From: SURF-24 sp964537965
Lineage (GTDB): Bacteria; Bacteroidota; Ignavibacteria; Ignavibacteriales; SURF-24
Length of the DNA: 14,000 nt
Reading direction: 5' to 3'
Assembly: GCA_964537965.1 (NCBI GenBank)
Contig: CAZIDB010000124.1
Location: 1 to 14,000, forward strand
Shown here: piece after piece, positions 7,667 to 14,000 of the stretch
Position numbering within the stretch: position 1 is the stretch's first letter
Layout: each line of letters begins with the position of its first letter
The notes under the pieces: model-generated
Database searches by the model: none
The model's input: only the letters and a program-made list of their open reading frames with translations
Told to the model about the DNA's origin: nothing
Made by a program: the position numbers and the translations under genes

Positions 7667-8303
7667 TGTGTACCTCATCTGCTTTTTTATTTGGACTGAA
7701 TAGGTCAATCATAGGTTTAATATGCTTACTTAAAATTGTTAGAAAAATTAATAAGACGAAAATTATAAAAGATATTTGGCTCCCGGGTTTCAGAAAAGAT
7801 AAATCAGAATAAAAATTGTTAAACATAATCATAATGAAAGGAGTTATTATTGTTGCCGCAATATTTCCAAAATGAATATTCTTTTTAACCAGGTTAAAAG
7901 TGATAAACCAGGTTATCATCCAGGTAGCGATAGATAAAGGCATAAATAACATTAAGCCACCGGCAGCAGTTGCCAATCCTCTTCCTCCATGGAATTTTAG
8001 CCAGGGAGAATAACAATGAGCCAACACAGCAAAGAAAACTGAAATTGCTGTACAATTAAATCCACCGGAAAATAATTCAACCGCGGCAAGATAACTTACT
8101 AATCCTTTTAAAAGGTCAATTAATAAAACAAATACTCCAATCAGTTTTGAGTGGGAGACTTCATAAGCATTCAGCGCACCCACGTTTCCACTGCCGTTTT
8201 GCCTAATGTCTAAGGATTTAGATTTCTTTAAAATTATATAAGCAGTTGGAATTGAACCAATCAGGTAACCGGAAATTGCGCTATAAATGTAATTCATTTC
8301 CAT
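7659..8303 (-). CDS. plsY: Glycerol-3-phosphate acyltransferase PlsY (divergent)
   Basis: This is a roughly 214-residue, strongly hydrophobic protein with about five membrane segments, typical of PlsY, which transfers acyl groups from acyl-phosphate to glycerol-3-phosphate to make lysophosphatidic acid in the inner membrane. The N-terminal stretch GYLIGSIPTAYII is the family opening. Motif 1 is read as GSGNVGALNAYE and motif 2 as KFHGGRGLATAAGG. Motif 1 differs from the usual GATN-x-x-R, and the third motif near the C-terminus (KHIKPMIDLF) is poorly conserved. The frame stays open to a TTG at 8324. ATG codons at 8303 and 8297 are better starts, but neither has a strong ribosome binding site, so the start is uncertain by a few residues. 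It is first in the plsY-htrA-purB cassette and its stop overlaps the htrA start (ATGTATAA). Confidence 0.88.
   Translation of the reverse strand: MEMNYIYSAISGYLIGSIPTAYIILKKSKSLDIRQNGSGNVGALNAYEVSHSKLIGVFVLLIDLLKGLVSYLAAVELFSGGFNCTAISVFFAVLAHCYSPWLKFHGGRGLATAAGGLMLFMPLSIATWMITWFITFNLVKKNIHFGNIAATIITPFIMIMFNNFYSDLSFLKPGSQISFIIFVLLIFLTILSKHIKPMIDLFSPNKKADEVHNV
7673..7676 (-). promoter_or_regulatory. Shine-Dalgarno GAGG that sets the htrA start
   Basis: On the minus strand GAGG ends 6 bases before the ATG at 7664-7666. The two upstream in-frame ATGs (7676-7678 and 7706-7708) lack such a site. The GAGG lies inside the last codons of plsY. Confidence 0.6.
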
Positions 8304-8343
8304 TATTGTTTCAAAGATAAGCAAATTGCATTGTGGATAAAAG

Positions 8344-8351
8344 CAAAGTTA
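8344..8351 (-). promoter_or_regulatory. Possible Bacteroidota-type -7 element for the plsY-htrA-purB operon
   Basis: On the minus strand TAACTTTG matches the TAnnTTTG -7 consensus known for Bacteroidota housekeeping sigma factors and lies about 41 bases upstream of the plsY ATG at 8303. A T-rich stretch lies about 20 bases further upstream where the -33 TTTG should be, but the match there is poor. Chance occurrence in AT-rich DNA is quite possible. Confidence 0.3.
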
Positions 8352-8448
8352 TAAGACTAAAAACTAACTGAAGAAAACCTGGATAAATTATAATTTATAT
8401 AACGAATAAAAGCAATAATAAAATTTGAAACTGTTCGTAGTTTGCTTA

Positions 8449-8465
8449 TTGATCCTAAAGATCAA
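8449..8465. promoter_or_regulatory. Short dyad TTGATC-N5-GATCAA upstream of nifJ
   Basis: The 6-base arms TTGATC (8449-8454) and GATCAA (8460-8465) are exact inverted repeats around CTAAA, about 250 bases upstream of the nifJ start. The half-sites resemble those bound by CRP/FNR-family regulators (TTGAT...ATCAA), but the inner spacing is 7 bases instead of 4, so it is not a canonical FNR box. It may be a chance dyad. Confidence 0.2.
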
Positions 8466-8625
8466 CAGATGAAGATATCCCTGATTTCTTAAATCAAAAT
8501 GAAACTGCCATTCTAATTATTAGTTTTAAGATTCCCGATCTCAATCCTTCAAAATATTTTAAGATAAACGGATAATAAAGTTGGAATTCGTTTCATATTC
8601 TAATATTTTTAAAACCGGATTTCCA

Positions 8626-8640
8626 TGGCTTAATTATTGT
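8626..8640 (+). promoter_or_regulatory. Weak sigma-54-like promoter match upstream of nifJ
   Basis: TGGC at 8626-8629 and TTG at 8637-8639 have the spacing of the -24/-12 consensus (TGGCAC-N5-TTGC), ending about 75 bases before the nifJ ATG. The -24 GG and -12 G are present, but the AC after TGGC and the final C of the -12 GC are not. It is listed because an NtrC-type activator is encoded in the same window. The imperfect -12 element makes it doubtful. Confidence 0.18.
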
Positions 8641-8714
8641 CTTCATAAATACGACTCTGAGGGCTGAAAATTCAATTTGAAAAAAAATATTTATAAATCA
8701 TTGGAGAATAAGAA

Positions 8715-11700
8715 ATGATAAGAAAAAATGTAACGATTGATGGAAATGAGGCTGCTGCGTATGTTGCTCATCAAATCAATGAGGTTATTGCGATTTATCC
8801 GATTACACCTTCATCACCAATGGGTGAACATTCTGATGAATGGTCTGCCAAAGCTAAGAAGAATATATGGGGAACAGTACCAAGTGTAACTGAGATGCAA
8901 AGTGAAGGCGGCGCTGCCGGTGCTGTTCATGGCGCTCTTCAAAACGGAGCTTTGACCACAACCTTTACTGCTTCACAAGGTTTGTTGTTAATGATACCAA
9001 ACATGTACAAGATTGCCGGTGAATTAACACCAACAGTTTTTCACGTAACTGCCCGTTCTTTAGCTTACCAGGCATTGTCAATTTTTGGAGACCATAGTGA
9101 TGTTATGGCTACACGCCAGACCGGTTTTGCTATGCTCGCTTCAAATTCTGTTCAGGAGGTAATGGACTTTGCTTTGATTTCTCAGGCGGCTGCTCTTGAA
9201 TCGAGACTTCCTTTCGTGCATTTCTTTGACGGGTTCAGAACTTCTCACGAAGTAATGAAGATTGAACAATTGAATGTTGAAGATTTAAAAGCTATGATGA
9301 GTAATGACCTGATTAAACTTCACAGGGAACGCGCTCTAACTCCTGACAAACCTGTTTTAAGAGGAACTGCTCAGAATCCTGATGTCTACTTCCAGGGAAG
9401 AGAAACAGTAAATAAATTTTATGATGCCTGCCCGGAAATTGTTCAGAAAGCAATGGATAAATTTGCTGAAGTTGTCGGTAGGAAATATCATTTGTTTGAT
9501 TATTACGGTGCACCTGATGCAACAAGAGTAATAATTCTGATGGGTTCCGGTGCTGAAGCAGTTGAAGAAACAGTTGAGTGCCTGACAAGTAAATCTGAAG
9601 AAAAAGTCGGTGTATTAAAAGTAAGATTGTTCAGACCATTCTCAGTTTCGCATTTAATTAATGCTTTGCCAAAAACAGTTGAAAAGATTGCTGTTCTTGA
9701 CAGGACAAAAGAATCCGGCAGCATTGGCGAACCTCTTTATCTTGATGTTGTTGGTGCAATAAACGAATCAATGTCCGGTGATAATCCTCCTTTCGCAAAA
9801 TATCCAAAAATTATTGGTGGAAGATATGGACTTTCATCAAAAGAATTTACACCAGCGATGGTTAAAGCTATATATGATGAATTAAAGAAAGACAAACCGA
9901 AAAATCACTTTACAGTAGGTATTAAGGATGACGTTACCAATACGAGTCTGGATTATGATAAGAATTTTACTGCAGAAGGTGAAAATGTGGTCCGCGCTTT
10001 ATTTTATGGTTTAGGTGCTGATGGTACAGTAGGTGCAAATAAAAATACAATTAAAATTATTGGTGAGGAAACTGATAACTATGCCCAGGGTTACTTTGTT
10101 TATGACTCAAAGAAATCCGGCTCAACAACGGTATCTCATCTTCGTTTCGGTAAGAAACCGATTAAATCAACTTACCTTATTTCAAAAGCTAATTTTATCG
10201 GTGTTCATCAGTTTACATTCTTAGAGAAATTTGATATCCTCGAAAAGATGGATGAGGGTGGTACATTCCTGCTTAATACTCCTTTCCCAAAAGAAGAAGC
10301 ATGGGATAGATTACCAAAAATTTACCAGCAAAAGATTATTGAGAAGAAAGTTAATTTCTATGTGATTGATGCTTATGAAGTTGCAAAACATACTGGAATG
10401 GGTTCAAGAATTAATACAATTATGCAAACCTGTTTCTTTGCAATCTCAGGTGTACTTCCAAAAGAAGAAGCGATTGAACAGATAAAGAAAGCAATCAAGA
10501 AGACCTACGGCGCTAAAGGTGACGAAGTTGTTAGAAAGAATTATGAAGCTGTTGATCAGACTTTAGCTAATCTTTATAAAATTGATATCCCTGCTGCTGC
10601 AACAAGCACATTTGAATTACCTCCGACTGTTTCTTCAAAGGCTCCAGACTATGTTAAGGAAGTACTTGCAAAAATTATGGAAGGTAACGGGGATGACGTA
10701 ACAGTTAGCCAGATGCCGGTTGATGGAACATTTGCAACTGCTACAACCCAATGGGAAAAGAGGAATATTGCTCTTGAAGTTCCTACCTGGGATCCTGAAG
10801 TATGTATTCAGTGCGGTAAATGCCCGATGGTTTGCCCTCACGCTTCAATCAGAATAAAAGTATTCGATAAGAAATATCTTGAAAATGCTCCGGCAACATT
10901 CAAATCAGTTAAAGCTAAAGGAAAAGAATTTACTGAAGATGAAATGTATTCTATCCAGGTTGCTGTAGAAGATTGTACAGGTTGCGGTTTATGTTATGAA
11001 GTTTGTCCTGCAAAGAATAAGAAAGAAGTAAAACTAAAAGCATTAAATATGGCCCCACAGATTCCTTTAAGAGAACAGGAAAGTAAAAACTGGGATTTCT
11101 TCCTATCATTACCGGAATTTGACAGGAAACGTGTTAATACATCAATGGTTAAGTTCAACCAGATTTTACAACCATTATTTGAGTTCTCCGGTGCATGTAC
11201 AGGTTGCGGTGAAACACCTTATGTTAAATTGGTTTCTCAGTTGTTTGGCGACAGAATGGTTGTAGCTAACGCAACAGGTTGTTCTTCTATTTATGGCGGT
11301 AACTTACCAACAACTCCTTGGGCAAAAAATAAAGAGGGAAGAGGACCAGCCTGGTCAAATTCTTTATTTGAAGACAATGCCGAATTTGGTATGGGTATGC
11401 GTTTGGCTATAGATAAACATAATCAATACGCTAAAGAATTATTAAATAAACTTCAGGATAAAGTTGGAAGTGAATTAGTAAATCAAATTATAAATGCTGA
11501 ACAGACAACAGAAACAGGAATTCATGACCAGAGAGAAAGAGTTGAAAAATTAAAATCAGTTTTAAATACTCTTGAATCAGATGAAGCTAAACAATTGCTG
11601 CCGATTGCAGATTACCTAGTAAAGAAATCTGTTTGGATTATGGGAGGCGACGGCTGGGCATACGATATTGGTTACGGTGGACTTGACCATGTGATTGCAT

Positions 11701-12296
11701 CCGGTAAGAATGTAAACATACTTGTACTTGATACTGAGGTTTACTCAAATACTGGTGGACAATGTTCAAAATCTACCGGTATGGGTGCAGTAGCAAAATT
11801 TGCTGCAGGTGGAAAACCAACACCAAAGAAAGACCTTGCTATGATGGCTGTTAATTACGGAAACGTTTATGTAGCTAAAGTGGCTATGGGTTCAAATGAT
11901 GCTCAATGCGTTAAAGCATTTCTTGAAGCCGAAGCATATAATGGCCCGTCACTTATTATCGCATATAGCCACTGTATTGCTCACGGTATTGATATGCAGA
12001 AGGGACTTGAAAGCCAGAAACTTGCAGTTGATTCAGCATACTGGCCGTTATTCAGATATAATCCTGTTTTGGCAAATGAAGGAAAGAATCCATTTAAATT
12101 AGATTCAAAACCGGCTAAGATAAAATTAGAAGATTATATTTATAAAGAAACAAGATACAAGATGTTAACCAAATCTGATCCTGCTTCAGCAAAATACTTG
12201 CTTGAGCATGCTCAGAAAGAAGTTGAAACCAAGTGGAAGATGTATGAATATCTTGCTGCTTACGGAACAAATGGTTCTGCAAAAGCAGAAGAATAA
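8715..12296 (+). CDS. nifJ: Pyruvate:ferredoxin (flavodoxin) oxidoreductase, single-chain
   Basis: This 1193-residue enzyme oxidises pyruvate with CoA to acetyl-CoA and CO2, reducing ferredoxin or flavodoxin; under reducing conditions it can run in reverse. All domains of the fused homodimeric type are present: the N-terminal TPP/pyruvate domain opening with YPITPSSPMGE (28-38); domain II and the CoA-binding region (about 260-400); the central gamma region (about 420-620); a two-cluster ferredoxin domain with C697/C700/C703/C707 and C754/C757/C760/C764; and the TPP-binding C-terminal domain with GDGWAYDIGYGGLDH (978-992) and SNTGGQ (1011-1016). The proximal [4Fe-4S] cluster cysteines are C828, C831, C856 and C1087. 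It ends near residue 1193, so it appears to lack the extra C-terminal domain that shields the Desulfovibrio africanus enzyme from oxygen (about 1232 residues). GGAGA lies 7 bases before the ATG. Confidence 0.97.
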   Translation: MIRKNVTIDGNEAAAYVAHQINEVIAIYPITPSSPMGEHSDEWSAKAKKNIWGTVPSVTEMQSEGGAAGAVHGALQNGALTTTFTASQGLLLMIPNMYKIAGELTPTVFHVTARSLAYQALSIFGDHSDVMATRQTGFAMLASNSVQEVMDFALISQAAALESRLPFVHFFDGFRTSHEVMKIEQLNVEDLKAMMSNDLIKLHRERALTPDKPVLRGTAQNPDVYFQGRETVNKFYDACPEIVQKAMDKFAEVVGRKYHLFDYYGAPDATRVIILMGSGAEAVEETVECLTSKSEEKVGVLKVRLFRPFSVSHLINALPKTVEKIAVLDRTKESGSIGEPLYLDVVGAINESMSGDNPPFAKYPKIIGGRYGLSSKEFTPAMVKAIYDELKKDKPKNHFTVGIKDDVTNTSLDYDKNFTAEGENVVRALFYGLGADGTVGANKNTIKIIGEETDNYAQGYFVYDSKKSGSTTVSHLRFGKKPIKSTYLISKANFIGVHQFTFLEKFDILEKMDEGGTFLLNTPFPKEEAWDRLPKIYQQKIIEKKVNFYVIDAYEVAKHTGMGSRINTIMQTCFFAISGVLPKEEAIEQIKKAIKKTYGAKGDEVVRKNYEAVDQTLANLYKIDIPAAATSTFELPPTVSSKAPDYVKEVLAKIMEGNGDDVTVSQMPVDGTFATATTQWEKRNIALEVPTWDPEVCIQCGKCPMVCPHASIRIKVFDKKYLENAPATFKSVKAKGKEFTEDEMYSIQVAVEDCTGCGLCYEVCPAKNKKEVKLKALNMAPQIPLREQESKNWDFFLSLPEFDRKRVNTSMVKFNQILQPLFEFSGACTGCGETPYVKLVSQLFGDRMVVANATGCSSIYGGNLPTTPWAKNKEGRGPAWSNSLFEDNAEFGMGMRLAIDKHNQYAKELLNKLQDKVGSELVNQIINAEQTTETGIHDQRERVEKLKSVLNTLESDEAKQLLPIADYLVKKSVWIMGGDGWAYDIGYGGLDHVIASGKNVNILVLDTEVYSNTGGQCSKSTGMGAVAKFAAGGKPTPKKDLAMMAVNYGNVYVAKVAMGSNDAQCVKAFLEAEAYNGPSLIIAYSHCIAHGIDMQKGLESQKLAVDSAYWPLFRYNPVLANEGKNPFKLDSKPAKIKLEDYIYKETRYKMLTKSDPASAKYLLEHAQKEVETKWKMYEYLAAYGTNGSAKAEE

Positions 12297-12298
12297 AA

Positions 12299-12358
12299 AG
12301 CCTAACCCCTTCGCAAACGGGAAGGGGCTTTACAAAAATTAGGCTGCAAAATTTTTTT
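12299..12358 (+). terminator. Nested hairpin with T-run after nifJ
   Basis: Directly after the nifJ stop codon, an outer stem AGCCTAA (12299-12305) / TTAGGCT (12339-12345) encloses an adjacent inner stem CCCCTTC (12306-12312) / GAAGGGG (12321-12327), with an 11-base bulge on the right side. A run of seven T (12352-12358) follows 6 bases after the outer stem. This looks like an intrinsic terminator, though the gap before the T-run may let some transcription continue into the next gene. Confidence 0.6.
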
Positions 12359-12408
12359 AATTAATTGAGAATTAAAAAGTAATATCTAATAATAAAAAGT
12401 CTATCTAA

Positions 12409-12435
12409 AAATCCCTTCCCTTTGGGAAGGGATTT
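12409..12435 (+). repeat. Perfect 12-bp hairpin in the leader of the DHOD-like gene
   Basis: AAATCCCTTCCC (12409-12420) and GGGAAGGGATTT (12424-12435) pair perfectly around a TTT loop. The hairpin ends 13 bases before the AGGAGG of the downstream gene. No T-run follows, so it is not a classical terminator; it could be an mRNA-stabilising or processing hairpin or a copy of an interspersed palindromic repeat. Its arms resemble the inner stem of the hairpin about 100 bases upstream (CCCTTC/GAAGGG). Confidence 0.65.
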
Positions 12436-12448
12436 AGGAATGGGCAAA

Positions 12449-12454
12449 AGGAGG
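12449..12454 (+). promoter_or_regulatory. Strong ribosome binding site of the DHOD-like gene
   Basis: AGGAGG sits 6 bases before the ATG at 12461 and fixes that start. It is the closest match to the anti-Shine-Dalgarno consensus that I found in the window. Confidence 0.75.
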
Positions 12455-12460
12455 TATTAA

Positions 12461-13453
12461 ATGGATTTATCAACAACTTACATGGGATTGAAACTAAAGA
12501 ATCCTATTGTTCCATCAGCTTCTCCTTTATCGGAAACAGTTGACTCTGTAAAAGCATTGGAAGATGCTGGCGCCGCCGCAGTTGTGGTTTACTCTATTTT
12601 TGAGGAACAGATTTCTCACGAAGCTAATGCACTGGATTTTTACCTTACACAAACCGGTGAAAGTTATGCGGAAGCTTTAAGTTATTTTCCAAAGCCAGAT
12701 GAATTTAAATTAGGGCCGGATGAATATCTTAAACATATATCTAATTTAAAACGCTCGGTAGATATTCCGATTATCGGAAGTTTAAATGGTGTTAGCGTTG
12801 GCGGCTGGATGAAATATGCTAAGTTAATCCAGGAAGCCGGTGCAGACGCTCTTGAACTTAATGTTTATTATATACCAACAGATCCTAACTTGACAGGTTC
12901 ACAGGTTGAACAGATTTATTTTAACAATATTGCTGCAGTAAAAGAAAATGTAACAATTCCAGTTTCAATAAAGGTTGGCCCATATTTTTCTTCTTTAGCT
13001 AACGTAGCTAAAAAGCTAGATGCAATTGGTGTCGATGGTCTTGTAATGTTCAACAGGTTTTACCAACCGGATTTTGATCTTGATAATTTAGAAGTAGTTT
13101 CCAACTTAACTTTAAGTTCAAAATGGGAATTGCGTTTACCATTAAGATGGATTGCAATTCTTTATGGAAAGATTAAAGCCAGTATGGCTGCAACAAGCGG
13201 TGTTCACGATTTTGAAGATGTTATTAAAGTACTTATGGCTGGTGGTGATGTTGCAATGATGTGCTCTGAATTATTACGTCATGGCAATGGACGAATTGGA
13301 CAGATACTTGATGGAATGAAAAAATGGATGGAAGAAAAAGAATATGAATCAGTTGAACAGATGAAGGGAAGTATGAGTCAGAAATCTGTTGCAGAACCTG
13401 CCGCTTTTGAAAGAGCTAATTATATGAAGATGTTGCAAAGTTATAGGCCTTAA
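12461..13453 (+). CDS. Dihydroorotate dehydrogenase-like flavoprotein, probably not a true PyrD
   Basis: This 330-residue protein has the FMN-binding TIM-barrel pattern of the class 1 dihydroorotate dehydrogenase superfamily: MDLSTTYMGLKLKNPIVPSAS at the start, ELN at 132-134, PVSIKVGPYF with K171, LVMFNRF with N198, and the phosphate-binding strands SGVHD (246-250) and GGDVAM (261-266). Key DHOD residues are missing. The usual ELNxSCPN loop with its catalytic cysteine reads ELNVYYIPTDP, and the early flavin-contacting lysine segment (TKS) reads VYS. It therefore probably acts on another substrate or as an electron carrier. Genes annotated as DHOD-like are known next to nifJ in other bacteria, so a redox role with the pyruvate oxidoreductase is the best inference. 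The last 40 residues are charged and show no recognised domain. It may be transcribed by readthrough from nifJ. Confidence 0.88.
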   Translation: MDLSTTYMGLKLKNPIVPSASPLSETVDSVKALEDAGAAAVVVYSIFEEQISHEANALDFYLTQTGESYAEALSYFPKPDEFKLGPDEYLKHISNLKRSVDIPIIGSLNGVSVGGWMKYAKLIQEAGADALELNVYYIPTDPNLTGSQVEQIYFNNIAAVKENVTIPVSIKVGPYFSSLANVAKKLDAIGVDGLVMFNRFYQPDFDLDNLEVVSNLTLSSKWELRLPLRWIAILYGKIKASMAATSGVHDFEDVIKVLMAGGDVAMMCSELLRHGNGRIGQILDGMKKWMEEKEYESVEQMKGSMSQKSVAEPAAFERANYMKMLQSYRP

Positions 13454-13495
13454 GTGTAGTTTATAAATTAAATATAAAACTCAATTTTATTTTAT

Positions 13496-13520
13496 CACCC
13501 GGTACTTGCCGGGTGTTTTT
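13496..13520 (+). terminator. Intrinsic terminator after the DHOD-like gene
   Basis: A GC-rich stem CACCCGG (13496-13502) / CCGGGTG (13509-13515) with a 6-base loop is followed at once by TTTTT (13516-13520) and then ATTTTA. It is a textbook rho-independent terminator ending the nifJ/DHOD transcript. The convergent gene on the minus strand ends within the T-run, but the minus-strand read lacks a following T-run. Confidence 0.88.
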
Positions 13521-14000
13521 ATTTTAATCTAAAAGGAAATACAATAGTTGCTTTTTGTTCTACCTGTGTTTGTCCTGATGGAATTGGTTCAAATCTCCAA
13601 AGTTTAAGTGAATTAATTGCAGCATTCTCCAAACGACCGTCCACTTTAGTAAGAATTATAATATTTCCGACCGTTCCATCTGGTAAAATTGAAAATCTGA
13701 GTCTTACATCAATTTGTTTACTTACGCCATTAGGGTATGGAGGTATTAAGTAGTTATAAATTTTTCTTACCCTTCCTCCAAAATTAATCGAAAGCCCATC
13801 TCCTATACCATCACCAAAACCATTTCCATTTCCGTTGCCTGTGCCGCTTCCGGTACTCCAGCCATTTCCAATACCTGTTCCATTTGGATTGGTACCTTGG
13901 CCACCTCTTCCAGACACAGAATTTTCACCAGATTCATCTTCCGATTTTTTAGTTGAAGCTAACTCTTTCTTTTCTTTGTTTGAATTATCAGTTTTTATTT
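13519..14000 (-). CDS. TonB C-terminal-domain protein, N-terminus beyond the right edge
   Basis: The visible part ends in a TonB C-terminal domain (about the last 85 residues): YPNGVSKQIDVRLRFSILPDG, an AINSLKLWRFEP helix region and a final strand ATIVFPFRLK. In TonB proteins this domain contacts outer-membrane receptors and transmits energy from the ExbB/ExbD complex. Before it lies a flexible Gly/Asn/Ser-rich linker (GTGNGNGNGFGDG) and before that a Lys/Glu/Asp/Ser-rich stretch. A GTG at 13915-13917 could be taken as a start, but the frame stays open to the edge and the upstream residues (KEKKELASTKKSEDESGE) look like normal charged linker. The real start, with the expected membrane anchor, is therefore outside the window. 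It is convergent with the DHOD-like gene. The partner receptor is unknown. Confidence 0.85.
   Translation of the reverse strand, partial: IKTDNSNKEKKELASTKKSEDESGENSVSGRGGQGTNPNGTGIGNGWSTGSGTGNGNGNGFGDGIGDGLSINFGGRVRKIYNYLIPPYPNGVSKQIDVRLRFSILPDGTVGNIIILTKVDGRLENAAINSLKLWRFEPIPSGQTQVEQKATIVFPFRLK

Larger units (their letters stand above)
8304..8714. other. Divergent intergenic region between plsY and nifJ
   Basis: About 410 bases separate the leftward plsY operon from the rightward nifJ gene. No convincing coding frame is visible on either strand. The region is AT-rich and must hold both promoters. I can point to a candidate -7 element for plsY (8344-8351), a short dyad (8449-8465) and a weak sigma-54-like match (8626-8640). 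No clear housekeeping promoter for nifJ stands out. The nifJ ribosome binding site is GGAGA at 8703-8707. The length is larger than other gaps in the window, consistent with a regulated nifJ leader. Confidence 0.6.

Noticed and set aside
8449..8465. FNR box reading of the dyad upstream of nifJ
   Set aside because: The half-sites TTGAT and ATCAA are separated by 7 bases, not the 4 required for a canonical FNR/CRP-type site, so I list it only as a dyad.
9313..9724. Two overlapping minus-strand frames inside nifJ
   Set aside because: They lie fully within a strongly supported gene, show no recognisable domain and have no ribosome binding site; they are shadow frames.
12461..13453. Naming the gene pyrD
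   Set aside because: The catalytic cysteine loop and the conserved lysine segment of class 1 dihydroorotate dehydrogenases are absent.
1..14000. Defence system, mobile element, CRISPR array or RNA gene
   Set aside because: I saw no transposase, integrase, nuclease-defence pair, regularly spaced repeats, tRNA-like cloverleaf or rRNA sequence on either strand.

Overview
The window is an AT-rich, densely coded bacterial chromosome segment with no RNA genes, insertion sequences or CRISPR array. The gene set fits a Gram-negative bacterium of the Bacteroidota/Chlorobiota/Ignavibacteriota group: a TonB-type protein with a Gly/Asn-rich linker, an exported HtrA protease, a large NifJ-type pyruvate:ferredoxin oxidoreductase paired with a dihydroorotate-dehydrogenase-like protein, and very large soluble multi-PAS kinases. 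This placement is inferred from gene content only. Several genes have real Shine-Dalgarno sequences (nifJ, the DHOD-like gene, htrA), which makes some classical Bacteroidetes lineages less likely and an Ignavibacteria-like organism more likely.

Layout. Bases 1-4955 (minus strand) hold a signalling cluster. A 1058-residue cytoplasmic histidine kinase (receiver, five PAS domains, HisKA, HATPase) is joined by a TAATG stop/start overlap to an NtrC-type sigma-54 response regulator. After a 156-base gap comes the start of a third receiver-domain protein that runs off the window. Bases 4956-5190 are non-coding and carry a perfect 10-bp dyad. Bases 5191-8303 (minus strand) are a tightly packed plsY-htrA-purB cassette (phospholipid synthesis, envelope protein quality control, purine synthesis). 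Both junctions overlap by 8 bases, so co-transcription and translational coupling are likely.

Bases 8304-8714 are a divergent, non-coding control region. Bases 8715-13453 (plus strand) hold nifJ and the DHOD-like gene. They are separated by a terminator-like nested hairpin and by a second perfect 12-bp hairpin beside the DHOD-like gene's ribosome binding site. A strong intrinsic terminator follows at 13496-13520, and a convergent, right-truncated TonB C-terminal-domain gene closes the window.

How the genes work together. nifJ would link pyruvate to acetyl-CoA and reduced ferredoxin, and the neighbouring flavoprotein is a plausible redox partner. The kinase/NtrC pair could control sigma-54 promoters. 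One weak sigma-54-like site lies upstream of nifJ, but the evidence for a regulatory link is thin. I see no defence, mobile or biosynthetic system. The most unusual items are the receiver-first five-PAS kinase, the DHOD-like protein lacking DHOD catalytic residues, and the hairpins in the nifJ-DHOD interval.
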